From Luscinia megarhynchos (taxonomy: Eukaryota > Chordata > Aves > Passeriformes > Turdidae), in NCBI GenBank assembly GCA_034336665.1, contig JAPFBE010000013.1, positions 17,897,056 through 17,961,055 of the forward strand: a stretch of 64,000 bases of DNA, read 5' to 3'. A model generated the notes under the pieces. It was not told the origin of the DNA. It did not search any database and saw nothing but the letters and a program-made list of their open reading frames with translations. How positions within the stretch are numbered: the stretch's first letter is position 1; each line of letters begins with the position of its first letter. Below are positions 26,819 to 39,200 of the stretch, piece after piece. The position numbers were made by a program, and so were the translations under genes.

Positions 26819-28359
26819 TTACTTACCTATACAAGAGTGCATAGCAAAGACATGATGAATACAGCTATCTTAGCCAGAAACACTTAGAATTCTATTACAT
26901 TAATATGTCTGGACATTCATTTACTACCTGCAGTTTTTTGCAGAATATATCTTCTCATAGCATTTTCATTTCCTTATTTAATCAAGAAAGAAAAAGGAGA
27001 AAGGGGTGGTTACAGCAAGAAAAAAAGGAAATATTTTCTATATAGTATTCAGTCTAGAGAGGTGGGAAGAAGTAAATCATTGTTTTCTTTCTGGCAGAAT
27101 GTTTTATTAGAGGACAAAAATTCAATAAAAGCATCAAGTTATCTCACTGAAATGGCTCAACACCATCCATGAGAACAGCTAAATCAGAAGAAGAGATGAT
27201 AGAAGAGTGTAAAAGCAGATTAAAGTAGGGACCCAACTTCAGTTAAATAATAATTTTGCTACCTGGACAGGATCTGAAGCATAGCCTCACTATATGATGA
27301 CATCTTATTGCACTGAGATGATAAAACAGTACACTGCACTTCTTGGACAGAAGAAATTCACATGCAGCTATGCCTGCTTCACTCATGGTCACCTAAAGTA
27401 TAGAAAGCTGCCTCTAAAAATTACGAGCTGGATTTCAATGAAAAGAGCTTGAGAACAACCAGCAAGAAATTACAGGTTTCCACCTAAAACTTCATCCTTC
27501 TAACAGACTGTTAACTCCTGTTTCCTTCACAAAAGCAATTAGGACTGACATGCTTTTAGAAGCTTGCAGTAGCATAAAAATTTTAACTGGAATGAACCAG
27601 CTCATGATATTTCTGGCACAGAGGAACGCTGACACAGAATGAGTATATTGATACAAGTCACTCTTATTCCTCAGACTTCAGTGAAAAGCATGAAATTCAG
27701 AGTGACTTTTAATATATAAACAGTAAAAAGTGAAGCATTTTTGTTCAGTGTTGTCTGTAGCACAGTTTGGGCTTCACATCCACAGAGAATTGTTCAGCTG
27801 GTTACAGCCTTCCCTGGAAGACAGCATGAGATCTCAGAAAAGTACTGAGCCAGATTCATGAGCTCTGAACAAGACTTTGGAAGCAGTGACTTCAGTAGAA
27901 CTACACATACATTGAAAATTTACATATGTTAATTACTCCTGAACTGGAGACACAGTATTATCCAATATGCTGTTTCATAAATCAACCTTTCAGAATAGGT
28001 TATAACAGGCATTACCAGTGTACTTAGGCTTTGTCCTGCTGTTTCCACTACAGAGGCTAATTCCATTCATCAAAAGTTTTAGCTTGATGCATTCCTTGCT
28101 CAAATGGTGCTCCCAACCAAGTAAATAACAGTGGTCTGTGTGACAAAACTTCATAATATAAAAGTACAGCATGTGCTGCAGTTAAAACTCTGTTGGTGGT
28201 GTTTTGCCATGTATACTTTTCTCTCTTTCATCTGATATTTTCACAACCCTGATACCCACCTGAATGGACAGTGTCTATTTGAGTAGGGTTGGCTAGGAAT
28301 AAATATGTTCCTGAATATGCAAAGTGTGCTCTTTTACTGCTGGGGCCTTTATCAAACTA
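26819..28359. other. Anonymous AT-rich intergenic sequence
   Basis: No gene, transposon or tandem repeat is recognised. Open frames are at most 60 codons. Confidence 0.5.
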
Positions 28360-28600
28360 CCTGAATATTAGTGGCCCGAAATTGCTATGATTAAGGTTTA
28401 ATGAACTGCTGATTAGCACTAATGAACACAACTGAACACACATTTTATTAAATGATTTGTCTCTTTTGAAATGAAAGTAATGTTAAGCTCATTAATAAAA
28501 ATTATTTGGGTCATTTCTGAGCACTCTTACACTCCTTGGAAGCCAGCCAATGTGCTGTTTGATTAGAGTTTCAGCAGGTTTTACACAGCAATAGTTAGGG
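28360..28600. promoter_or_regulatory. Possible regulatory block with paired ATTAG sites
   Basis: ATTAG at 28412-28416 and CTAAT at 28419-28423 form a perfect inverted pair two bases apart, an arrangement recognised by paired-type homeodomain dimers in general. Further TTAA and ATTAAT words follow to about 28500. The segment is free of simple repeats. Regulatory function is inferred from the motifs alone. Confidence 0.22.
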
Positions 28601-28785
28601 TTCACAGGCTGTATTTTCTAGGCTTAGTAAGGTCAGAGAAAAAAAATTAAAGACATTTCTATGAGCATTATTTGACAGGAGGGATACATCCCTATGATTT
28701 CCCTATGAAATGGCTGAGCACACAAGAAATGGGAGGTCCCTAGTCCTATACAATAAAATAGGTGTGACTGGGAGAAAGACAGCAT

Positions 28786-28925
28786 GCACAAAAAACCCCC
28801 AACAAACAAACAAACAAACAAGACAAAACAAAAACCAAAACTCAAAACAATAAAACAACCAAAAAGAAACAAAAAACCAAACCCTCAAATGAAAAAAAAA
28901 CCCAACAAATTCCCCTTACTCCCCA
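28786..28925. repeat. AAAC/A-rich low-complexity tract
   Basis: Begins with five or so AAAC units and continues as A with interspersed C and few other bases for about 130 bp. The lysine/proline frame on the plus strand (28784-28993) and the phenylalanine-rich frames on the minus strand are composition artefacts. Confidence 0.85.
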
Positions 28926-31900
28926 AACACAAGCAAACATGGTTGCAAAGACATTCTTTCATATCCTTGCATAATTTCTTCATCATTTTCTAGCTAAAAG
29001 CATTTTGGAAGCTGCATCTATCTATCTGTCACAATGGACTGCACTAGTTTATTTTCAGTGCAAAGGCTTAAAGACTTCATGGAAAGACTGAGGAAGTCGT
29101 GATGAGCAACTGTTCCCTTGTGTGAGGGTAAGATGCAGTTAATTCTCTTGCAGTGCAATGTCATAAAACACCCATTAATCCTCTTGGATCCCTGATGACA
29201 AGTGATGAGAACATCACTTTGGTTTGTATTTTAGGGCCCTAGGTTCCACATATCCAAAGTGACAGGTTAGGTTATTAAGATATCACTCCAATTAACAAGG
29301 AAGATTCCTACCAAATAGTTGCCCCTTTCTAGGTTGAGTCAGTTGTCCCCAGGAGGATTTCTTACTGATTACTCAATCAGTTATGGAGGAGGAAGGAGTG
29401 ACAAGAACATAGCCCAGGGCAGTGTTCTTCAGAGACTGCATTATCTTCTTACAGGTAATATAAATAGACATTGCACCTCTGAACACTGCAAAATTTATTC
29501 TTTTTCTATTACCATCTACATTAATGTTTGCCATTCCAGCCTCACAGCAACCCTGAAGTAAAAGCCATGCATTTCTCCATGAGTCCCCTATCTCCAATAT
29601 GCATTATATCTAAGGCCCTGATGATGCTGAGGAACCTGAAGAAAAACTAATAAAATGCTGAAAAGTTCCTGGTGTAGTAAAGAAAAAATCATAATGAAAA
29701 AAAAAATTAAGAGACATCTGTTGGCTTAATGGAGTTTTCTCTAGTGCAGGTTCATTATAGTCTTGAAATCATTTATCCCTTTGTTAAATCAAGTCTTACT
29801 ACCACCAAAAGAAAACCCAAGAGCACACCTAGGGATTCAAAAGGAGTATTAGAATATAAACTCTCTATGCAAACAGGCCAATATCACTCATATATTAGCT
29901 GCAATGAGTAATGCAGTAAACCAGTGGCACAAATAGAAAGGCTAATGAGACCTCTACAAGATGATTTTCATGTAATTAAGTGCAATGGGCTAAATTCTGC
30001 TTCAAATTGTTCCCAAGTGAAACTGTAAGAATCCGTGTGCATTTCAATAGATCTACTCTGCTTCAAGAAGAGAGAAGCCACGGGCAGAATTTGACCTATT
30101 GCCAATAATACCAGCTAAGCAAAACAACTAATTTGCTCTACCATGTAATTAATTGAATGAATCCACAAAGTCTCAAAATAGATTTCTTCTTAGAAACTTT
30201 GAAAGGTTTAATGTAGGAGGAAGAGACTGAGTGCACAGAAGTGGAAGAGTGAGCAGTTGCAGCAGGTCTAACCCAAAGCACAGGGAATCTCCCCAAGGAT
30301 TTCAGTCCTTGGACTAGACCTGCTGATGAAGGGTGGATGTGGTCACCTTTTCTACCACACAGATAAGCAGACAAGGAAGATATTTTCCCTTTTTCTACTG
30401 ATGGTTTGTGGGGTTAAAGAGGTACAGGCAGGCTGTGAAGTTTCCCTTTGGAGGAAATAGAGGAAGACCACCCAAGACCTCTGCAGCTACACCAAGAGCT
30501 GGAAAACTGCTGGCAAAGAGCATTGCTGCCACTTTTAAGAGATCCACTACAGGGTTTAGTGTGTGCCAGTAATGAAGCTGGGACTTCAGAGCACAATCTC
30601 CCTACAGAAGCTCCTGTGATCTCCTGAATGTCTCATCTCCATTAATGGTTCCTCTGTTTCCAAGAACGGTTTGTCCTCACTTAATAAGTAGAAGGTTACT
30701 TCCACACCAGTGAGCAACAATTTATGTTTGCCATCACCTCAGCTCATTCAAGTAGACAATCTTCCTAGTTGCTAACAAAAAAACCCATTCACTTTCATTT
30801 GTGGATTAAGACATCACTACTTTAAAAAGTACTAAACCAAATTCAAACCTCAGTTACAGTAGCCAGATTTAATTAAAAAGTAAATAAGAAAATGAATACA
30901 TCTTTTAATGTGCAGAAGTATAACCCAGAGTAGAATATGTAGGGGAGTGGAGGGAAAGGGAAGTAGTGTTTTTATAAATGATGGTCTTCAACAAAACTAC
31001 TAGGGCTAAAAATCCCACAGAATACCTAAATTAAGAGTGGGATGCTGTGAAATTTAGCCTGAGAAAACTGACCAAGCTGTGACACAAATGTACATGATGC
31101 AATCATTATCTATGGAAGAAAGATCCATAGTATATACAAACTCCAGACAAAGAGTAACAGTGGTTCTACAAAACAGGCATGACAAAACACCAGCATGATG
31201 CAAGCATTTACTGTTGAAGAAATCAAATTTTCACAAGCATAAAACAACCATGAGCTGGTTGAACCCCTCTGTGAGAAAGTTTCTCTATAAAACACATTTA
31301 GAGTCTGGTACTGTGTATTTCCAGGGCTTCTGATGGGCTCTTGCTTTGATCCACAGCAAAAATTGTTCCTAAGAATACTGCAATATTTACGTTATGTATA
31401 TGTATATATATATATAAAATCCAAAACTAAGAAAAATCTGTAATACCACACCATGACACTTCTCATCCTTGTCCCTGAGAAAGCTGTATTGAAGTACAGA
31501 ATATCCACTTTTAGTGCTTATAACTCAAAAGGGAGAGGCAGGATTTATGTACATGAAACTGTTTTTATTAACAACTGGATTAATCATATTTCTTTTTAAT
31601 AAAACGTCAAACTGGCAGCCTATAGGTTGTAGGAAATCCTCATAATTTGACAGGAACAGTAAGTCTATATTTCTCTGCAATGAAAATTTAAAATTACTGT
31701 TTAGAAAATACTCCCTTGGATGTGTAATAAGTATTAAGGATAGTAAATCTCTTTCTATTTAATTACAAGTAAATTAGAGGTTGTTTTAAACATTAAGAAT
31801 CTGTTTAATTTTTAGGAAAGGCATCATAGGGGTAGGAAAACAGTGAAGACAAATTCAATGTCTTAGGAGTAAGGAATTTTTTTAAAAATTACAGTTTCAT

Positions 31901-32489
31901 TTCTCAGGAAAAAAAAATAAATTTGGATTATCTCAGCATCTCATAAAGAGATAAAGCATTAAAGTTATGTACCTAAGATCATACATTATTCATGAATTGC
32001 AAAATGTGCATCCTTAACTAGTTATTCCCCCTACCCCCAGAATGTAATTAAAACCAATGACTCCTCTATCAGGACATGTAAGAATAATAAACGAGACTCT
32101 TAAATAACGAATTGAATTAAAGCTCCTGGTAAATTTCTTTGACAAGAATTTCCATTATGAGGAAAAACGGGAAGGAAAAAAAAAAAAAAAGAAAATAAGT
32201 ATTTTTAGTTGTTCCTACAACTACAGCTTCAGGAGTAGCTGTTCCTAGAAAAAGACATGGCTAAATTTAACAGAGGTATTTTCCTTTTACTTAGGCAAGT
32301 CATCTCTCCTGTTTAAATCTCCTTACCTGTGCCAGATGATTGACAACTGGATACCATTCAAGACACCTGTATTTGGTCTGAGTGGCAGCCTGAAAGTCTC
32401 CAGGGACTTTTCTGAGCTTGTACCACAGGAAACGGGTCAAAATATTTACTTCTGGCAACAACCATGAAACTTCATTTGCTGCTGTTATT
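28926..32489. other. Anonymous AT-rich intergenic sequence
   Basis: No gene is recognised. It contains an alternating purine-pyrimidine AT/GT run at 31394-31416 and an A run at 32176-32190. Open frames are at most 80 codons. Confidence 0.5.
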
Positions 32490-32920
32490 TTCTATCTAAT
32501 TAAAGACTCATTTCAAAGCAGAGTGGAAATAATGTGTCTGCTGTGGTTAATATTTAATCAGCAGTCGAGCATGCCAACCATGTATCCCTTGTAATAGCCC
32601 AGGGTCAGTGCCCTGGATCCCACTGGGATGCCATATGGCTGTGTCCAGAAGACTGCAAGCCACAAATGACCCATCACGGGTTCAGTGATAGCATGAATCA
32701 ATGAGGATGCTAATTATTGGTTTTGAAGAGCTGACTCATCCACTGTGGGAGTGAACATTATGTTAACAACCTTGAGTGTTTCAAATCATAATACGAGATG
32801 TGCTATTATCAAAAAATGCAGCAAACCAGATTCAAATCACCCAACTTTTTCTAGTCATTTACTGTTAAATAATTTAAATATGATCTAGCTGTACATAATG
32901 CAAATGTGATGCTTAAGGTC
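32490..32920. promoter_or_regulatory. Possible regulatory block with octamer and homeodomain-like sites
   Basis: Contains CTAATTAAAG near 32496, GCTAATTATTGG at 32710-32721 and a perfect POU octamer ATGCAAAT at 32898-32905, in mixed-composition, repeat-free sequence. The combination resembles distal enhancers found in vertebrate gene deserts. That is inference; motif matches of this length are expected by chance at some rate. Confidence 0.25.
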
Positions 32921-34031
32921 AGCCCTCCAATCCAAGAATAATATAATAAATTTCGAACCTATTTAAAATCCAGACCCTCAAATATCAATATGCAAACTTT
33001 CTTACATGGTTATAACAAGGGCATTATTTAAAATCTATTTCTGCATACAGAACATTTCTCTCTTATTTCACAAGGACCTGGACTAGATTTGGAAATGCAG
33101 AAACTGGCAAAGCACTTAGGTGCACATCCAAGTCCCAGTGAGAATACATGTGTCTGTAATAAAGCATCTCCTGAATCACCATCAAGCCTGCACATGCTTG
33201 CTGATTTGCTCAGCAAACCCAGAAGCTGCACTCCAGAGTCCAGCACCCCTCTTTGCTGTGCTCTTCCAGCAGCTCCAGACATTTTCCCAGCACGTCAGAA
33301 CTTCTGATAAAAGAAAACCTCATTACTGTTTCTGATTCATTACTGATATCTGAGAAAGCAATTTGCTCTGAAAACCAGGCTGCACTCTAGAGAGTGCAGG
33401 ATGCCACCTTTTGCAGCAGGATGCTAGGCAGACAGGATACCATCTAATATATCAAGGATCTTTGTGGGAGACAATTACTCATCTTCCATGCGTGACTTCA
33501 AGTCAATGCTCAATCCTTTAGGCAAAGTGAAGCTAGAAACAGATCTTCTGGATGCTCCTGTATGACACAGTTTTGAGGCTTAAAGACCACACACAAAATT
33601 CAGACACAAAAAGCACCTCACAGGCAGCTCCTTTCTTTAGACTGAATTTTCTCTTTTCTCATTAACAGCAGGGTACTTTGCCTAATGCTTCAGTGCACAG
33701 TCTCCTGCAGAAGTAAGTTGGTACAGCATTAAACTTCATTTGTCTCCCTTGCAGAGCAGCTATGCTCTGCACAGCCCGTGTGCTGTACGAACTTCCCGGG
33801 ACACAGGTCAGGTTTGCAGCACACTCAGGGACATCCCACCCTACAGAAATCCAGTGGTGATGCTGTGCCCACCCACACGCCCACATGTGCTGTGTCCCAT
33901 GCTTTATTATTATAAATTCATACATGCATCATAGAGGATGTCCTGTGCAGGGAGAGGGTAACCGGGGAGATGGGCAGGCACTTACCCCAGAGTATCCGGA
34001 GCTGGCTGCTAGACAGAGTGATGCAGCAGCT
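32921..34031. other. Intergenic flank of the minisatellite
   Basis: No gene is recognised. GC content rises between about 33100 and 33300 and again from 33700 toward the minisatellite. Short overlapping frames on both strands (64-87 codons) show no domain. Confidence 0.5.
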
Positions 34032-36167
34032 GGACACACTGACCTGGGTGCAGGACACACGGACATCTGTGCAGGACACACTGACCTGGGACAGGACACA
34101 CTGACCCATGTGCAGGACACACTGACCTGGGTGCAGGACACACTGACCCATGTGCAGGACACACTGACACGGGGTACAGGACACACTGACCCCTGTGCAG
34201 GACACACTGACCGGGGTACAGGACACACTGACCCGGGTACAGGACACACTGACATCTGTGCAGGACACACTGACCCCTGTACAGGACACACTGACCCGGT
34301 GCAGGACACACTGACCCGGGTACAGGACACACTGACATCTGTGCAGGACACACTGACCCCTGTACAGGACACACTGACACGGGGTACAGGACACACTGAC
34401 CCATGTGCAGGACACACTGACACGGGGTACAGGACACACTGACCCGGTACAGGACACACTGACACGGGGTACAGGACACACTGACCCCTGTGCAGGACAC
34501 ACTGACCCAGGTGCAGGACACACTGACCCGGTGCAGGACACACTGACATCTGTGCAGGACACACTGACCCCTGTACAGGACACACTGACCCATGTGCAGG
34601 ACACACTGACACGGGGTACAGGACACACTGACCCCTGTGCAGGACACACTGACCTGGTGCAGGACACACTGACCCGGGTACAGGACACACTGACATCTGT
34701 GCAGGACACACTGACCCTGATACAGGACACACTGACCCGGTGCAGGACACACTGACCCCTGTGCAGGACACACTGACCCGGGTACAGGACACACTGACCC
34801 GGGTACAGGACACACTGACCCATGTGCAGGACACACTGACCCGGGTACAGGACACACTGACCTGGTGCAGGACACACTGACCCGGGCAGGACACACTGAC
34901 CCGGTACAGGACACACTGACCCGGGTACAGGACACACTGACCTGGGTACAGGACACACTGACCCTGATACAGGACACACTGACCCGGTGCAGGACACACT
35001 GACCCCTGTGCAGGACACACTGACCCGGTACAGGACACACTGACCCATGTGCAGGACACACTGACCCGGGTACAGGACACACTGACCCGGGCACAGGACA
35101 CACTGACCCGGTACAGGACACACTGACCCATGTGCAGGACACACTGACCCGGGCACAGGACACACTGACCCGGGTACAGGACACACTGACCCCTGGGCAG
35201 GACACACTGACCTGGGTACAGGACACACTGACCCGGTACAGGACACTCTGACCCGGGTACAGGACACACTGACCCGGTACAGGACACACTGACACGGGGT
35301 ACAGGACACACTGACCCCTGTGCAGGACACACTGACCCGGTACAGGACACACTGACCCCGGTACAGGACACACTGACCCGGGCACAGGACACACTGACCC
35401 GGTACAGGACACACTGACCCGGGTACAGGACACACTGACCTGGGTACAGGACACACTGACCCGGGCACAGGACACACTGACCCGGGTACAGGACACACTG
35501 ACCCGGTGCAGGACACACTGACCTGGGTACAGGACACACTGACCCGGTACAGGACACACTGACCCGGTGCAGGACACACTGACCCGGGCACAGGACACAC
35601 TGACCCGGGTACAGGACACACTGACCCGGGCACAGGACACACTGACCCGGGTACAGGACACTCTGACCCGGGTACAGGACACACTGACCCGGTACAGGAC
35701 ACACTGACCCGGTACAGGACACACTGACCTGGGTACAGGACACACTGACCCGGGCACAGGACACACTGACCCGGTACAGGACACACTGACCCGGGTACAG
35801 GACACACTGACCCGGGCACAGGACACACTGACCCGGGTACAGGACACACTGACCCGGTGCAGGACACACTGACCTGGGTACAGGACACACTGACCCGGTA
35901 CAGGACACACTGACCCGGTACAGGACACACTGACCCGGGCACAGGACACACTGACCGGGGTACAGGACACACTGACCCGGGCACAGGACACACTGACCCG
36001 GTACAGGACACACTGACCCGGGTACAGGACACACTGACCCCTGTGCAGGACACACTGACCCGGGCACAGGACACACTGACCCATGTGCAGGACACACTGA
36101 CCCGGTACAGGACACACTGACCCGGGTACAGGACACACTGACAAGGGTACAGGACACACTGACCCCG
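34032..36167. repeat. Large minisatellite, roughly 100 units of 20-22 bp
   Basis: The array is built on a constant core CAGGACACACTGAC followed by a variable 6-8 base linker (for example CCGGGTA, CCGGTA, CCGGGCA, CCGGTG, CTGGGTA, CCCTGTG, CCATGTG, ATCTGTG, ACGGGGTA). About 2.1 kb at ~20.7 bp per unit gives close to 100 copies. Linker ATCTGTG is found only in the first third (34065, 34254, 34337, 34548, 34695); CCGGGCA is frequent only in the last half. Shared linker orders mark internal block duplications. The minus strand has no stop codon in any frame, which yields three overlapping frames of 742-810 codons (33918-36350, 33929-36157, 34009-36264) with Cys/Pro/Val heptad-like repeats. Because unit lengths of 20, 21 and 22 are mixed freely, no single frame is maintained, which argues against coding selection. 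Confidence 0.97.
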
Positions 36168-36297
36168 GCCCTGCCCTCCCGTCCCGGTTTTTGGGCTCAG
36201 AGCGGCTCTCGGGCTCTCTCTGGCGGCTCTCTCCGCTCCGAGCGCCCGCCCCGCCATTCTGCATAGCACCGACGCTTTTTCATTTATTTTTTTCGTA
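36164..36297. promoter_or_regulatory. CpG-dense segment abutting the minisatellite
   Basis: I count 14 CpG in about 134 bp, far above the surrounding AT-rich sequence. It includes GC-box-like CCGCCCCGCC-type words near 36243-36255 and repeated GCGGCTCTC. It directly follows the last repeat unit and then drops abruptly to T-rich sequence at 36276. It could be a small CpG-island promoter firing in either direction, or just the unrepeated ancestor flank of the array. No TATA box or clear first exon is visible, so promoter activity is conjecture. Confidence 0.3.
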
Positions 36298-39200
36298 GTA
36301 AAGAAGATATCTCCTTCCCCCACTTTTCTTTCAGCCACTAGAGACTTCAATTCTGCAGCTGGATCCCGGCCAAACGATTATGTCCTGTGAAAAGCAGCAC
36401 CAATTTTGTTGAGACCCCACACTGGAATAAGCAGCGTGGGCTAATCTTGGGGCTGTCATCATTGCAAGCCACGAGGAAAATGGGCTTTCTGCTCTGGGAG
36501 ATGGGAAATTGTATGAGAACTTCAGACTTTTTACACCTGGCCTGGCAGACCACGGGGAAAACCATGAAAATAAAAGCACCTACAGAGTAAAGAAAGAAGC
36601 TGCGTTTTTCCTAGCACAAAAAATAAACGGAAATTGGCATTTAATTTTGGTTTGTGTCATTCTTGTTCTTGATGGTTTAAGAGCTGCTGGTCGATGGTCA
36701 GAATCAGCAGTACTGGGTAAAGCTTGAGTCTTATCAGCATGAACATTACTGTGGTCTGAACTAGTAGATTAACTGGCAGAGAAAAGGTAGAAGAAATAGT
36801 TAATTTTGAAGCATTCTCAAAATTTTCTCAAGACTTTTTTTTCGTAACTAGAGAGTAAGTATTTATTAACTAGAGAGTAAATGTAAGAATACAGCATGCA
36901 TATATTCTCCTTCTGTATCTTATTCCTTGTCACCAACCTTCTATCCAAAAATAAACAAGAGAAATTAGAACACTGTGGGCAGCATCCTCCAGGAACAGGT
37001 AACCCCTCAGCAAACAAACAAATTTTTTATGGAGGAAGGTGGTCAATCTACAGCATCCCAGGCACCTCTGTCTCCAACCAGGCTGAAGATGATGTGCCTG
37101 AACAGAGTGATATGGCACAGCAGTTTCCAAGTGGCCTTGAAATTCTTCTCTGAGCTTGGTGGGCACTTTTTCATTTTGCACATTGTTCAAAATTTGCTGC
37201 AGTGATTTCAGAAGTTATGTAACTGTGTCAGATGCTCATATGAACAACTATTTCTCTGGCTTTATTTTCCCAGAAATGCTTCTGGCATTGCTTTTCACAG
37301 AAACACCAGAACAGAAATAGTTGTGTGGCAGTGCTGGAACTTTGCCTTTTTAGGTGCAGTGAAGATAATTTTTTAACTAGCAGGCTGTCATTAGTTTATT
37401 CCTATATTCCTATGTGATACATTGCTCTGATGATTCTATCAGATCATATCAGGTACTGATTTTGCCTATCTAAATTTCAAAAAAAAGGGAAAGAAAACTT
37501 ATTTGTGTTCTATATTTTAATGGCATCTCACTTCCCTCAGCACCCTGTTCAGTGTTAAGAGTCCATCTAAAAGCTCATTCTCATTATTAAAGCATAAAAG
37601 AAGTTGGGAAAAGACAGAGAGGGGAAAGATTGCAGCATGGCCATTGCTCTGATCCCCATCTCCTAAATTTACCAGTGGTCTAACCAAGCTAAATTAGATC
37701 ACATGATCTAAGGTCTACAGAGAGAAATTATTATCTCAAAGCACATTGCAAACATGGAGTCAATTCTACAGAAAGGTACCTCTATGAAGAAAGAAAGAAA
37801 ATTCCTTATTTAATAAATTATGGGAAAAAATGAAGCACAGAAAGGTTAAGTAACTCACCAAGGTGTCACAGAGGAGGTGGATACTGCTCACTATAAAACT
37901 TGCTTTAAGGTTAAGAGCACTGAGATTAGGCCAGATTTAGAGACAGTTGGCATAAAATTCGGACTGTGGAGCTACACTGACCTTTCCACCACGAGGGCAC
38001 ATTCTTTGCAAAAGAAAAATTATTCATCAAAGATGACTTGTCTGATTTTCTATCCAGGTACAAATGCCACTATGTGAGACATCTAGGTGATCTCATCCTG
38101 CATCCTCCATACACATACATTCACCATTAAGCAACACAAACTTGTCTAAAATGACCTAATTTATTTCTTTTGTTATTTTTTTCCCCAAGCAGGAATGTTT
38201 CCGAGAAAGAAAAGTGATTTCTTCAACTCATGTGGAAAATGCTCTGTAGAATAGGGAGAAGGCCTGGCATATACAAGAGGAAAGCAGGGAACTGTATGGC
38301 AATGACAGTCTTTCAGATCTTGTCATGAAAACTAAGCTTGCATTTCAATACAGTATTCTTTTCAAAGAAAACGTGGTCATCTTTAAGTATATAAAGCTAA
38401 TCACAACAATTCATTTCAGAGTGAATGAAACACTCCAAATGACCTTTATTTTTGTTCAATGTGATTTGTAAGATGTTTCTTTTCTAAACCCAGTTGCCAC
38501 CTTTTCATTTGGTTTGACAGTTTGGCTGTTGAACTGAAAAGATTCATTCATCACCTAGTTTTATTATGATCTTACAGTTGAGGAACTGAATTGCACAGAA
38601 ATCATGTTTATTCTTCAAGCCAGCACAGAAAGTCTTTGGCAGAGCAAAAAATTGGATCAGCATTGCCAAACCTGTGCTAACATCATTGTGCTTTCTGTGC
38701 CAGCACATCTGCAGGAGTTTGTTTATCTGCAACCAAACACATGAATTAAAATAAAATAGGTAGAATGATGTGATCAAAATAAGTTGCTTTTCCCCTGACA
38801 GCATCAATTAGATTGAGGAAGGAAAGATGAAAATAAAGAATCACAGCAATGGCTCGCTGCTCTGCACAAGAAGTTTGCCAGACACCCAAGGTGGTGATAA
38901 AAGCCATCCTGCTGCTCTTGTGGCATGCAAGTGCCAGAGTAGACTGGCCAATGCCCCAATGGCACGGGGAGGGTCCACAGCCCAGCTGCATAAAGCTGGG
39001 TATCCATCTTCTGTGCATTCATGTCCGTGAGCAAGAAGGGCTCCCAAAGGTGCTCAGCTGTCCAGATTAATATTAGATCAGATTGAAACAGGTCCTTCTC
39101 CTCTAGCCTTCTCTCTATTATGGCTGTTGCTGTTATTTCTGCATCACTTTCTGCTACAGTCATGCTGTTTCAGTTTCTCCCACAGCTTGAAATATAAAAG

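Noticed and set aside
33885..34755. Plus-strand frames of 185 and 116 codons with repeated HTD/DTLT peptides
   Set aside because: They are translations of the first third of the minisatellite. The TGA in each core closes only one frame at a time, and variable unit length moves it.
34032..36167. Repeat array considered as a CRISPR
   Set aside because: There are no unique spacers. Units are contiguous with 6-8 base variable linkers, there are no cas genes, and the host is a vertebrate.
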